DNA from: Acidobacteriota bacterium
GTDB taxonomy: Bacteria > Acidobacteriota > Holophagae > Holophagales > Holophagaceae
Assembly: GCA_016195985.1 (NCBI GenBank)
Contig: JACPYP010000007.1
Coordinates: 62,001 to 126,000, forward strand
Length of the DNA stretch: 64,000 nt
Direction of reading: 5' to 3'
Shown here: positions 42,555-50,823 of the stretch, in pieces
Layout: every line of letters starts with the position of its first letter
Numbering within the stretch: position 1 is the first letter of the stretch
Made by a program: the position numbers and the translations under genes
The notes under the pieces: model-generated
What the model saw: only the letters and a program-made list of their open reading frames with translations
Told to the model about the DNA's origin: nothing
Database searches by the model: none

Positions 42555-43123
42555 GCGCCACGTTTTCGGCGGGCCTCCAGCGCTGGAACCGCATCCTGCA
42601 CCGCGACGCCGGCTACTTCCTGACCGCCTTCGTGATCGTGTACTGCCTCTCCGGCATTGCCTTGAACCACATCCACGAGTGGAATCCGGACTTCATCATT
42701 CAGAAGCGGACCATTCCCCTGGAGCGGGTCTACACCGAGTCCGAGGTGGGACCGGAGCTGGCCAATGCGTTGGCGGGGCGGGTCGGCGAAGGGGCTTTCC
42801 GGATCATCGACGTGCCCACGCCCGGCCAAGTGAAAATCTACTTCGACAATGCCTTCCTTCAATTGCATCTGGCCGAACAGCAGGCCGTGTACGAGCGGGT
42901 GGTGCGGCGTCCCCTGATCTACGATGCCAACATCATGCACCGCAACAGCCTCAGGTCCTGGCGCTGGTTCTCGGATGCGTTTTCGGTCCTGCTCATTCTG
43001 GTCAACGTGACGGGCCTGTTCCTCCTCAAGGGGAGGCATGGCCTCGGCGCGCGGGGGAAATGGCTGATTCTCGCCGGGGCGGTACCTCCTCTGGCCGCCG
43101 TGGTAGCTTTCCGGCTGCTATAG
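42551..43123 (+). CDS. PepSY-associated transmembrane protein
   Basis: 190 aa; the ATG overlaps the chelatase stop (ATGA). Helix 1 (AGYFLTAFVIVYCLSGIALNHIHEW) is preceded by the RWNRILHRDAG motif. A PepSY-like extracytoplasmic segment follows (about residues 50-125). Helix 2 comes after NSLRSWRWFSDAFSVLLILVNVTGLFLL, and helix 3 is at the C-terminus (ILAGAVPPLAAVVAF). His residues in LHRDAG, LNHIHEW and IMHRNS recall b-type heme ligands of PepSY ferric-reductase-like proteins. Likely an inner-membrane redox partner of the receptor-chelatase system. Confidence 0.82.
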   Translation: MSATFSAGLQRWNRILHRDAGYFLTAFVIVYCLSGIALNHIHEWNPDFIIQKRTIPLERVYTESEVGPELANALAGRVGEGAFRIIDVPTPGQVKIYFDNAFLQLHLAEQQAVYERVVRRPLIYDANIMHRNSLRSWRWFSDAFSVLLILVNVTGLFLLKGRHGLGARGKWLILAGAVPPLAAVVAFRLL

Positions 43124-43156
43124 GGGACGCGCCCCCCCGGGGCGGGGAAGAGTATT

Positions 43157-43180
43157 GCGGCCCCTAGGTTTCAGGGCCGC
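43157..43180. terminator. Candidate hairpin between convergent operons
   Basis: GCGGCCC (43157-43163) and GGGCCGC (43174-43180) form a perfect seven-base stem with a ten-base loop that includes the stop codon of the sigma54 regulator. It sits between the converging PepSY and regulator genes, where a bidirectional terminator is expected. No T-tract follows, so intrinsic termination is uncertain. Confidence 0.35.
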
Positions 43181-45173
43181 CCTTCTGCAGCTTGCGGTAA
43201 AGGGTGTTCCTGGTCATTCCCAGCTCCTGCGCGGCCTTGCTGATGTTTCCATTCCAATCGCGCAGGCAGGCCTGAATTCTCTCCAGCTCCTCGGCCTGCA
43301 GCTGCTGCCGGAGGCCGGCGAGCCCGGGGGTACCAGCGCGGCCCCGGGATGGCCCCTCCGCCCGGGACGCCTGCGGCGCGGGGGCGTTCAGGATCTCCTC
43401 GGGGATGTCCTTCACCCAGATGGTTCCTTCCTGAAGGGAGTGGACCATGCGCTCGACGACGTTCTGGAATTCGCGGATGTTGCCGGGCCAGGCATAGCCC
43501 TGGAGGGCGCGGACCACGGCGGGATCGGCCCGCAGCTTCGAGCCCCACCGGCGAGCGCCGAACTTGAGGATGAATGCCTCCAGGAGTCCCGGAATGTCCT
43601 CCGGATGCTCCCGCAGGGGCGGCAGCTTGATCGTGGACACGTTGAGGCGATAGAAGAGGTCCTGCCGGAACGTGCCTTTCCGGATCTCTTCCTTCAGGTC
43701 TTTGTGGGTGGCGCAGATGATCCGCACGTCCACCACGAAGGGCCGGTCGCCCCCGAGCCGGGTGATGGTCCGGTCCTGGAGCACCCGGAGCAGCGCGATC
43801 TGCTGTTCCAGAGGCATGTCCCCGATCTCGTCCAGGAAGAGGGTGCCTCCGCTGGCCAGCTCGAATTTCCCCGGGCGCCCTCCCCGCGCCGCCCCGGTGA
43901 AGGCTCCGTCCCGGTATCCGAACAGTTCGCTGGCGATGAGCTCCCGGGGGATGGCCCCGCAGTTCACGGCCACGAAGGGGCCCTTCCGGCGGCCCGACTG
44001 GTTGTGGATGGCATGGGCGAACATTTCCTTGCCTGTGCCGCTTTCCCCGGTCAGCAGCACATTGCTTTCGTTGGCCGAGGCCAGCTGGCCCAGCTGGACG
44101 GCCCGCCGCAGCGCCTCGCCCTGGCCCAGGATGTCCTCGAAGCGAAAGGTCGCCTGGGCTCCGTTGAAGCGGTTGATGAGCCGCTTGAGCTTGTGGATGG
44201 GATTCACGAAAAGCACGGCCCCTTTCAGAAGGGCCCCTTCATCCTGGATCGGCTTGCCGCTGGCGATGCACTGGATGACGCCCTGGCCGGAGTTCAGCTC
44301 CAGCTCCCGGTCCAGGAACTCCTTTCCCCATTCCAGCAGATCGCGGACAGGCGCCGGATCCCGGATCAGGTCCTCGATGCGCTTTCCGGCCATCTGGAGG
44401 CTGGAGGCCCCCAGGAGGCGCTCCGCCACGGGATTGATCTGACTGATGGCGCCGTCCACATCCAGCACCAGCACGCCGTCGGTGACCGTGAGGAGGATGC
44501 TGGAAAGCCGGCTGTTCAGGAGGGTGAGTTCCTGGTTCTTCCGCACCAGCCTCAGTTCGTGCTGGATGGCCTGAACCGCGGCCATCACCAGCCCCAGGGT
44601 GTGGATGTGGGTCTCGTCCACGGGCCCGCTCATGTCCAGCAGGCCGATGGTCTTCCCGCCGGGATCAAGGATCGGCGCCCCCGAACAGGTCCACCGGTGG
44701 TGCTTCTGGCAGAAGTGCTCCGCGCCGGAAACCTGGAACGGACGGCCCAGGACCAAGGCCGTGCCGGCCCCATTGGTCCCCACCTCCCCTTCGGTCCACA
44801 GCGCGCCCTTGTTCAGATTCAGATCCTGGGTGGAAAGGATGCGGTCCCGATCCCCCACGGCTTCCAGCAGGTACCCCTGCTCGTCGAAGAGCAGCACCAC
44901 GAAGCTGGAGCCCTCCACGAGGCTGTGCAGGTTCTCCATGAAGGGCTTGGCGGCCCGGATCAGCTCCTGCTTCCGTTCCGCCAGGGCCGCAAACAGATCG
45001 GAGTCCAGCACCAGCGTGGAGCGCCCAGCCCGCGGGTCCACCCCCGCGGCCTTGCAGCGGCGCCACGAAGCCTCCAATTCGGGACGCAGGGTGTCCGGCT
45101 CGATCCTCCCCTCGCGGATGAAGCGGTCCCAGATTCCCCAGATCTCCGTGGTGTGGCCTGCCGCGTACGCCAT
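43164..45173 (-). CDS. Sigma54-dependent transcriptional activator, AcoR-like
   Basis: 669 aa from the ATG at 45173 (GAGGGG close upstream; earlier in-frame starts are possible). The GAF-type sensor (about residues 55-205; LALWTEGEVGTNGAGTALVLGRP and HFCQKHHRWTCSGAPI) is like AcoR. A PAS domain follows (about 235-345), then the AAA+ core: Walker A GESGTGKEMFA, the sigma54-contacting GAFTGA loop, Walker B GTLFLDEIGDM, and sensor II. The C-terminus is a Fis-type helix-turn-helix (GNISKAAQELGMTRNTLYRKL). It is transcribed away from the aldehyde oxidoreductase gene, its likely target. The Cys/His-rich GAF segment may sense redox state or metal. Confidence 0.9.
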   Translation of the reverse strand: MAYAAGHTTEIWGIWDRFIREGRIEPDTLRPELEASWRRCKAAGVDPRAGRSTLVLDSDLFAALAERKQELIRAAKPFMENLHSLVEGSSFVVLLFDEQGYLLEAVGDRDRILSTQDLNLNKGALWTEGEVGTNGAGTALVLGRPFQVSGAEHFCQKHHRWTCSGAPILDPGGKTIGLLDMSGPVDETHIHTLGLVMAAVQAIQHELRLVRKNQELTLLNSRLSSILLTVTDGVLVLDVDGAISQINPVAERLLGASSLQMAGKRIEDLIRDPAPVRDLLEWGKEFLDRELELNSGQGVIQCIASGKPIQDEGALLKGAVLFVNPIHKLKRLINRFNGAQATFRFEDILGQGEALRRAVQLGQLASANESNVLLTGESGTGKEMFAHAIHNQSGRRKGPFVAVNCGAIPRELIASELFGYRDGAFTGAARGGRPGKFELASGGTLFLDEIGDMPLEQQIALLRVLQDRTITRLGGDRPFVVDVRIICATHKDLKEEIRKGTFRQDLFYRLNVSTIKLPPLREHPEDIPGLLEAFILKFGARRWGSKLRADPAVVRALQGYAWPGNIREFQNVVERMVHSLQEGTIWVKDIPEEILNAPAPQASRAEGPSRGRAGTPGLAGLRQQLQAEELERIQACLRDWNGNISKAAQELGMTRNTLYRKLQKGGPET

Positions 45174-45275
45174 GGCCCCTCTATCGGTGCTCCCGAGCCT
45201 TGAGCCCTCCATTCTGAGGCAGACCGGGTCAAACAATAACAATATTGAGCAAAAAGATACAATTTAGAACAAAAC

Positions 45276-45291
45276 TGGCCATCATCTTGAT
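45276..45291 (+). promoter_or_regulatory. Candidate sigma54 (-24/-12) promoter for the aldehyde oxidoreductase operon
   Basis: TGGCCATCATCTTGAT has GG and TTG at the spacing of the -24/-12 consensus TGGCAC-N5-TTGCW, with deviations at the CAC and GC positions. An AT-rich stretch (45229-45274, including AACAATAACAATATTG) precedes it and could hold enhancer sites. The divergently encoded sigma54 activator supports the call. The leader to the start codon at 45460 would be about 160 bases. Confidence 0.45.
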
Positions 45292-45459
45292 CCTGCCCAT
45301 AAACCTCGGTTTCTGTTTTTTCATTCATTTTTCCCTACCTCCTTGTCGCTTGGGACGAGGTCTCCGGACCCTTCCGGGAAGGGCCGCCGGGGTGGCCCCG
45401 CATCGCGGCACAGCTCCTGCGAAAGCGAGAGCGGCCTGGGCCTTCGGAAGGAGACAACC

Positions 45460-47190
45460 GTGAACAAGATCCTGCGCGTGAACATGCACGACCTGACCAC
45501 CTCGATCGAGGCCCTGCCTCCGGAATGGGCCGGCCTCGGCGGACGGGCGCTCACCTCGGCCATCGTGGCGAAGGAAGTCCCGCCCACCTGCCATGCCCTG
45601 GGGCCCGACAACAAGCTGGTCTTCGCGCCGGGGCTGCTCTCGGGCACGGCGGCATCCAACTCGGGCCGCCTTTCCGCAGGCGCGAAGAGCCCGCTGACCG
45701 GGGGCATCAAGGAATGCAATGTCGGCGGCACCGCGGCCCAGATGCTCGCGCGCCTTCGCATCAATGCCCTGATCGTGGAAGGCACGCCCAAGGGCGATGG
45801 GTGGTATTCCCTCCGCGTGAGCAAGGATGGCGTCGCCATCCAGGAGGAGGCCGGGCTCCTGGGCCTGGGCAACTTCGCGGTGATCGACGCCCTCCAGTCG
45901 CTCCTCGGCAAGAAGACCGGCGTCATCGCCATCGGCCCCGCGGGCGAGATGAAGCTCACCTCGGCGAACATCTCCGTGAAGGATCCCTCGGGGAAGATCC
46001 GCAGCCTTGGGCGCGGCGGCCTCGGCGCCGTCATGGGCTCCAAGCGCATCAAGTTCCTCAGCATCGACGACGAGGGCGCCCCCGGGATCCAGATCGCCGA
46101 TCCGGAGAAGTTCAAGAGCGCCTCCCGCATCTTCACGAAGGCGCTGATGGACCACCCCGTGAGCGGCCAGGGGCTTCCCACCTACGGCACCAACGTGCTG
46201 GTGAACATCCTGCACGAAGCCGGCGGCCTGCCCACGCGGAACTTCACCTACGGGCAGTTCGACGGCCACGAACAGATCTGCGGCGAAACCATGCACGACA
46301 CCATCGTGGCCCGCGGCGGCAAGCCCAGGCATGGCTGCCATGCCGGGTGCGTCATCCAATGTTCCCAGGTCTACAACGACAAAGACGGCCAGTACCTGAC
46401 CTCAGGATTCGAGTACGAAACCATCTGGGGACTGGGGGCCAACTGCTGCATCTCCACCCTGGACGACATCGCCCTGGCCGACAACATCATGGATGACCTC
46501 GGCCTCGATTCCATCGAGACCGCCGTGGCCTTCGGCGTGGCCATGGAGGCCGGGATTCTTCCCTGGGGCGACGGCAAGGAAGTGGTGCGGATCCTCCGGG
46601 AGGAGATCGGCAGGGGCACGGCCCTGGGCCGCGTGATCGGTTCGGGAGCGGGTGCCGTCGGGCGCACCTACGGCGTGACCCGCGTGCCCACCGTGAAGAA
46701 CCAGGCCATCCCCGCCTACGATCCGCGTTCGGTCAAAGGCATCGGGATCACCTACTGCACCAGCCCCATGGGCGCGGATCACACGGCGGGCTATACCATC
46801 GCCACCAACATCCTCAACGTGGGCGGGCAGGTGGATCCCCTGAAGAAGGACGGCCAGGTGGAGCTGTCCCGGAATCTCCAGATCGCCACCGCCGCCATCG
46901 ATTCCACGGGCATGTGCATCTTCATCGCCTTCCCGGCCCTGGACATCCCCGAATGCCTGCCGGCCCTGATCGACATGCTGAACGCCCGCTTCGGCGCGCA
47001 GCTGACGGGCGATGACGTGGTGGGCCTGGGCAAGCGCATCCTCAAGACCGAACGGGCCTTCAACCTGGCCGCCGGCATGACGGCCGCCGACGATCGCCTG
47101 CCCGAATTCTTCCGCACGGACCCGGTCGCGCCCCATCAGGCTGTCTGGGATTTCACCAACGAGGAAATCGACGCCTTCTGGAATTTCTGA
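45460..47190 (+). CDS. Aldehyde ferredoxin oxidoreductase family protein (tungsten/molybdenum pterin)
   Basis: 576 aa from a GTG at 45460 with GGAAGGAG upstream. Domain 1 (about residues 1-205) contains the pterin-binding GLGGRALTSAIVAKE, NSGRLSAGAKSPLTGGIKECNVGG and LGRGGLGAVMGSKRIK. Domains 2-3 carry a cysteine group HGCHAGCVIQCSQ (CxxxCxxxC rather than CxxCxxxC) and SGFEYETIWGLGANC. Further on are YCTSPMGADHTAGY and DSTGMCIF, the latter a likely fourth cluster ligand. It oxidises aldehydes to acids with ferredoxin or another acceptor. It is followed two bases later by a MoaD-like gene and is probably activated by the divergent sigma54 regulator. Confidence 0.9.
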   Translation: MNKILRVNMHDLTTSIEALPPEWAGLGGRALTSAIVAKEVPPTCHALGPDNKLVFAPGLLSGTAASNSGRLSAGAKSPLTGGIKECNVGGTAAQMLARLRINALIVEGTPKGDGWYSLRVSKDGVAIQEEAGLLGLGNFAVIDALQSLLGKKTGVIAIGPAGEMKLTSANISVKDPSGKIRSLGRGGLGAVMGSKRIKFLSIDDEGAPGIQIADPEKFKSASRIFTKALMDHPVSGQGLPTYGTNVLVNILHEAGGLPTRNFTYGQFDGHEQICGETMHDTIVARGGKPRHGCHAGCVIQCSQVYNDKDGQYLTSGFEYETIWGLGANCCISTLDDIALADNIMDDLGLDSIETAVAFGVAMEAGILPWGDGKEVVRILREEIGRGTALGRVIGSGAGAVGRTYGVTRVPTVKNQAIPAYDPRSVKGIGITYCTSPMGADHTAGYTIATNILNVGGQVDPLKKDGQVELSRNLQIATAAIDSTGMCIFIAFPALDIPECLPALIDMLNARFGAQLTGDDVVGLGKRILKTERAFNLAAGMTAADDRLPEFFRTDPVAPHQAVWDFTNEEIDAFWNF

Positions 47191-47191
47191 G

Positions 47192-47425
47192 GTGGCCACG
47201 ATCACCATCACCATCAAGCTGTTCGCGCATTTCCGGAACGGGCGGTTCAAGGAAGCCGCCCAGCGGCTCGACCCAGGCGCAGACTGCCGCCAGGTCATTC
47301 TGGGCCTGGGGTTCCGGTTGAGCGAGATGGGCATCGTCATGGTGAATGGGCAGCATGCCCCTCTGGACCAGCCGTTGAACGAGGGCGACACGCTCGCGCT
47401 GTTTCCCCTTGTGGGCGGCGGATAA
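47192..47425 (+). CDS. MoaD/ThiS-family sulfur carrier
   Basis: 77 aa with a GTG start one base after the oxidoreductase stop. The ubiquitin-like fold shows ITIKLFAHFRNG, ILGLGFRLSEMGIVMVNGQHAPLDQPLNEGDTLALFPLVGGG and ends in Gly-Gly-Gly, the C-terminus that is adenylated and thiocarboxylated. MoaD supplies the dithiolene sulfur of molybdopterin; this dedicated copy probably serves tungstopterin assembly for the adjacent enzyme. Confidence 0.88.
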   Translation: MATITITIKLFAHFRNGRFKEAAQRLDPGADCRQVILGLGFRLSEMGIVMVNGQHAPLDQPLNEGDTLALFPLVGGG

Positions 47426-47458
47426 CCTCGGCCGGATCGCCTGACAACGAATGTCGAT

Positions 47459-48001
47459 TCAGTGCCCATGCCCCTCGGGAGCCCGTGATGTGACGATGTG
47501 CGTGACCGTGTCCCAGGCGTTGTGAATGCCGACCAGCAGCAACGCCAGGGTCGCCCCGCCAAGACCGTACAAGGCCTGGCGCGGGGCCGCAGGGAGAAGC
47601 CATGCGCTCCCGAATTAGACCAGGTAGGCGGCGAGCGGAAGGAGGGCGTACCAGATCCAATCCACCCGCTCGGGCATGTAGTAGGTCTGGCGGCGGGCCC
47701 GGCGGATCACGCCGAGGCAATAGACCGTTCCAAGCGCTCCGCAGAGGGACAGCGCCGCTGTAACCGCCCATACCGCCTCCCATGGAATGCTCATGAGGGC
47801 CGATAGAACCAGGGCGCTCGCCAGTTGGACAACGGTGGGCGTGGCGAAGGCGCTGATGGATTCCGCAGAAGCGGGGCGCCTCCTGTTGGCGATCAGGGTG
47901 ATGACGACGAACTGGATGCCGATCAAGGCAGAGGCCGATGAGGCGAGGATCAGGTAGAAGTTCTGCCACGGGGCAAGCCACGGGTTGGGGTTCTGGATCA
48001 T
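47459..48001 (-). pseudogene. Membrane protein gene interrupted by an in-frame TAA
   Basis: From the ATG at 48001 (AAGGAGGAATC upstream) the frame encodes a four-helix membrane protein of 128 aa, up to TAA at 47615-47617 just after PLAAYLV. Beyond it the same frame continues without interruption for 51 codons to TGA at 47459. That extension is protein-like, with a fifth helix (ATLALLLVGIHNAWDTVTHIV) and a His-rich end. The complete gene would be about 180 aa. A single base change could explain the stop. Family not recognised. Alternatives are sequencing error, or a genuinely shorter protein. Its degraded neighbour supports decay. Confidence 0.65.
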
Positions 48002-48236
48002 GATTCCTCCTTGCGGCCCTATCACCCGGGATCGGCCCGGGAAGCGGAAATCCAGGCCCGCGTGCGAGCAGCTTCGGGCCTGGCCCCGCCCGATCCGTTT
48101 TCGCCCCTTCCGCCGGAAGCCGGTATCACGATCCAGCGGATTTTTTGCCTAATCCTCCACCTCCGCACCCCCGTGGAGCGACAGCGCCGATCCAAATGGA
48201 CTGAGGAGCCTTCAGTTCTTCGCCAATAGAGAACGT

Positions 48237-48963
48237 TCAAAGTGAGTGAAGCGAGCGATTCATGGCAACGATCTCTTCATGTCTGGGATTAGGTCCGAGC
48301 TTAGCGAATAGCTCAGGCATTCGATCGCGTTTTTTCGGTGCACCATTCTTGATAGCTTCCGCGAGCCCCTTGCGCATCATCAAGACGTCGTAGTCGCAGC
48401 AGTAGGCTGGTGTCGACGGCTGTTGTCGCCAGGACTCATCCAACGAACCCGCATCAACTGGGTCGAAACCAGTTTCATTAACAAGTGCCATGACAATCCG
48501 CTTCGCATTGGCGTCATCACCTGCCACGGCAACGGCTAGACGATCGGGTGCCCCTTCTGGCTGACCTCGCTCTGCGAGCGAATACGCCAGAATGTTGTTG
48601 AAAGCTTTGATCACGGGACGGCCGAGTTCCTTCGACACCCATACGCTTTCTGGCATCCCCCCATCGATCTCCTGGATCTGCGGATCGCGCAAACCAGGAT
48701 AGTAATTGCTCGTATCGATGATCGGTACATCACGGGGAACCCCTTTAAACAGCTCCGCAGGAAGCTTCGCCATGGCAGGCAGTGGTATCGCCAAGATGAT
48801 GACCTCGGTCTCCTTGACCGCCTCATGCACATCAGCAGCCGTTACGCCGATCTCCTCTGCCAACCTCTGGACGCCCTCCCGTCCTCTGGTATTGGCAACA
48901 CGTATCGCATGTCCCGCAGCCTTCAGTTTGCGAGCGAGGGTACGGTTATCGCGATGATGCCTA
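48237..48963 (-). pseudogene. NADP-binding F420-dependent oxidoreductase-like gene with broken N-terminus
   Basis: The frame from about 48947 down to 48237 encodes the body of an NADPH:F420 oxidoreductase-like dinucleotide-binding protein (VIILAIPLPAMAKLPAEL, DTSNYYPGLRD, SKELGRPVIKAFNN, VAVAGDDANAKRIV). The Rossmann N-terminus is damaged. EVGIIAI is in one frame, while RTLARKLKAAGHAIRVANTRG is in another, and the expected GxGxxG loop is missing between them. No good start opens the main frame (TTG at 48863 would cut the Rossmann fold). A small deletion and frameshift near 48945 explains this. Codon use is more AT-rich than in neighbours. Confidence 0.65.
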
Positions 48964-49277
48964 CTTCTTCCTTAAGGTCCGATCAGCCTTCCCCGGTATT
49001 CCGCGATGAACCATATATATTGGATTGGGAGCCTGCCCACCCATTCCGGGAGATCAGACGGACGGCTCGGACGGAAATGCTTCAAGGGGACATGTAGGAT
49101 GTCATCCTGAACGGCCGCACCACACGAGGAAGATTTTGACTCGCCTCAGGGCCCTATTGCGCCTTCTTTTGGGCCAGTCGAAGAATGCCCTGATCGACTT
49201 CCTCAAATCCGGATCGGGCCCTCATCAGGCCCCCAGAGCAGCTTAAATCATTGGGTGGGGTTATTCGGGCCCAACAA
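48964..49277. other. Geneless, degraded-looking stretch
   Basis: No supported gene, RNA or repeat was found in this 314-base interval. Short open frames lack ribosome sites and recognisable motifs. Base composition is more AT-rich than the surrounding chromosome. Together with the two damaged genes before it, it looks like the remains of acquired DNA. Confidence 0.5.
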
Positions 49278-49847
49278 TTAGAGACGCCTGATGACTGTGG
49301 AAGTCAGATTGTGGAAGAACTGCTCGACCTCCTCTACGGAGCGAAGTGTTCGAGAATCGACCCACCACCCCAACAACTCCACCAGGGCACCGGAAATATA
49401 GTTAGAGGCTGCATCCCGTTCCCAACCCTGATCCACGTGAAGAGAGAGTTCTTCATTCACCAGTTGCAGAACCATCTGGCGAAAACGCATTTGGACAACA
49501 TGCCCACTTCCACGACCAATCAGAGATCGGAATAGGGATCGTTGCTCATAGACGTGCTCCATCAGCCCCCGCACGAAGGGAAGAGTCTTTGGTGAGGTTC
49601 TGCGGCGTTCGGAGGCCTCGACCATCAATACCTTTCTCAGATCCCCAAGCCCATCGGCAAGCAACTGTTCCTTGCTTTGATAGTGCATGTAGAAGGTGGA
49701 CCGACCTACGTTGGCCCGCTCACAAATTTCATGAACACTCAAGTCATCCCATCCACGCTTAGGTAGAAGGGAGATCAGGGCAGCTCGCAGTGCCATCCGG
49801 GTGCGGCGGACTCGCCGATCATTCGGCTCTGACAGCTTTTCCGACAT
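49278..49847 (-). CDS. TetR/AcrR-family transcriptional regulator
   Basis: 189 aa from the ATG at 49847, with GGGAGG five bases upstream. The DNA-binding domain (about residues 12-60) has RTRMALRAALISLLPKRGWDDLSVHEICERANVGRSTFYMHYQSKEQLLADGL, the standard TetR helix-turn-helix. The C-terminal domain (about 75-189), with WWVDSRTLRSVEEVEQFFHNL near the end, resembles TetR_C_33-type domains. It probably represses the divergent ABC transporter operon; two identical palindromes lie in the promoter region. Effector unknown. Confidence 0.9.
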   Translation of the reverse strand: MSEKLSEPNDRRVRRTRMALRAALISLLPKRGWDDLSVHEICERANVGRSTFYMHYQSKEQLLADGLGDLRKVLMVEASERRRTSPKTLPFVRGLMEHVYEQRSLFRSLIGRGSGHVVQMRFRQMVLQLVNEELSLHVDQGWERDAASNYISGALVELLGWWVDSRTLRSVEEVEQFFHNLTSTVIRRL

Positions 49848-49940
49848 GTGGCCTCCCGTGAATACGAAATAGCTAATCAGGCCAAAATGGACCAGTTGGT
49901 GACGAGCTATCCGAATCCGCACCGTGGTCGATTGAATATG

Positions 49941-49950
49941 GACACGTGTC
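49941..49950. promoter_or_regulatory. Palindrome GACACGTGTC, putative TetR operator 1
   Basis: A perfect 10-bp palindrome inside the longer shared word TGGACACGTGTCTG. It lies 94 bases upstream of the regulator start and 154 bases upstream of the ABC gene. An identical 14-base word occurs at 50072-50085. Short symmetric sites of this type are usual for TetR-family proteins. Confidence 0.6.
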
Positions 49951-50073
49951 TGGAACGGGTCAAGGTGCGTGAGAGCCTTCTCGACCGATTCCGGACACAT
50001 CCCAAGAAATTGTCCGGAACTGAACGTATTGAGCCGAGGCGTTCTGCGGCGGCCAAGACGAGTGCCAACACTG

Positions 50074-50083
50074 GACACGTGTC
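50074..50083. promoter_or_regulatory. Palindrome GACACGTGTC, putative TetR operator 2
   Basis: The second copy of the palindrome, 133 bases from the first and 21 bases before the ABC ATPase start codon at 50104, where binding could block transcription of the exporter genes. Confidence 0.6.
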
Positions 50084-50103
50084 TGATACAGATGAGGTGT
50101 CCA

Positions 50104-50823
50104 ATGATCGAACTGCAACACGTCACCAAGATCTATCCAGGTGGAAGCAGCGGCTTCAAGGCCCTGGACTCCATCCAGTTGGAGCTGCCACCAGGCGAAT
50201 TCGTGGCCATCGTGGGGAAGTCGGGAAGTGGCAAATCGACCCTGATCAACCTGATCGCCGGGCTCGACCGACCCACTTCCGGCAACATCTGGGTGGGAGG
50301 GAAGCCCATCCATGCCATGGACGAAACCGCTCTGGCCACATGGCGCGGTCTCAACGTTGGCGTGGTCTTCCAGTTCTTCCAACTTCTGCCCACCTTGACC
50401 ATCGCTGAGAACGTCATCCTGCCCATGGATTTCTGTCAGGACTTTTCGAAAAGGCAGGCCCGGGAGCGTGCATTGGCACTGTTGGATCAAGTAGGAATTG
50501 CAGACCAGGCAGACAAACTTCCGACCAGCCTTTCCGGTGGTCAACAACAACGAGCAGCCATAGCCCGGGCCCTGGCCAATGATCCCCCCTTCATCGTGGC
50601 TGACGAACCCACGGGGAACCTTGACTCCCATACCGCGGAGGCGGTCATCACCCAACTCGCTGGGTTGGCAGAGGCTGGCAAGACAGTCCTCATGGTTACC
50701 CATGAGCGGGATTGGGCGGAATTCGCTCACAGGGTGGTGACCATGGCTGATGGTCGAGTGGTGGGCCGGAAGCTCCGCGTGGACAGGGTGAACAACCTTC
50801 TCTTGGAGGCGGATCATGTCTGA
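50104..50823 (+). CDS. ABC transporter ATP-binding protein, LolD/MacB type
   Basis: 239 aa from the ATG at 50104, with GAGGTG six bases upstream. Walker A is GKSGSGKST, Q-loop FQFFQLLPTLTIAEN, signature LSGGQQQRAAIARAL, Walker B FIVADEPTG and the switch His in MVTHERDW. The LPTLTIAEN and NLDS motifs put it in the MacB/LolD/FtsE group that energises FtsX-type permeases without itself moving substrate through a channel. It is coupled to the DUF2141 and permease genes in a three-gene operon. Confidence 0.94.
   Translation: MIELQHVTKIYPGGSSGFKALDSIQLELPPGEFVAIVGKSGSGKSTLINLIAGLDRPTSGNIWVGGKPIHAMDETALATWRGLNVGVVFQFFQLLPTLTIAENVILPMDFCQDFSKRQARERALALLDQVGIADQADKLPTSLSGGQQQRAAIARALANDPPFIVADEPTGNLDSHTAEAVITQLAGLAEAGKTVLMVTHERDWAEFAHRVVTMADGRVVGRKLRVDRVNNLLLEADHV

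Noticed and set aside
43155-45203. Long plus-strand open frame opposite the sigma54 activator
   Set aside because: Low-complexity translation antisense to a protein with every AAA+ motif intact; no start signal.
45302-45460. Long leader before the aldehyde oxidoreductase, considered as a molybdenum/tungsten cofactor riboswitch
   Set aside because: I could not match the conserved core and stems of that RNA class by eye; a covariance search would be decisive.
48002-48236. CCCGGG-rich inverted words near 48027-48043 as a terminator or RNA
   Set aside because: Short GC words without loop consistency or T-run; not distinguishable from background.
48964-49277. Possible transposase remnant near the damaged genes
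   Set aside because: No terminal inverted repeats, target duplications or transposase-like motif could be seen.
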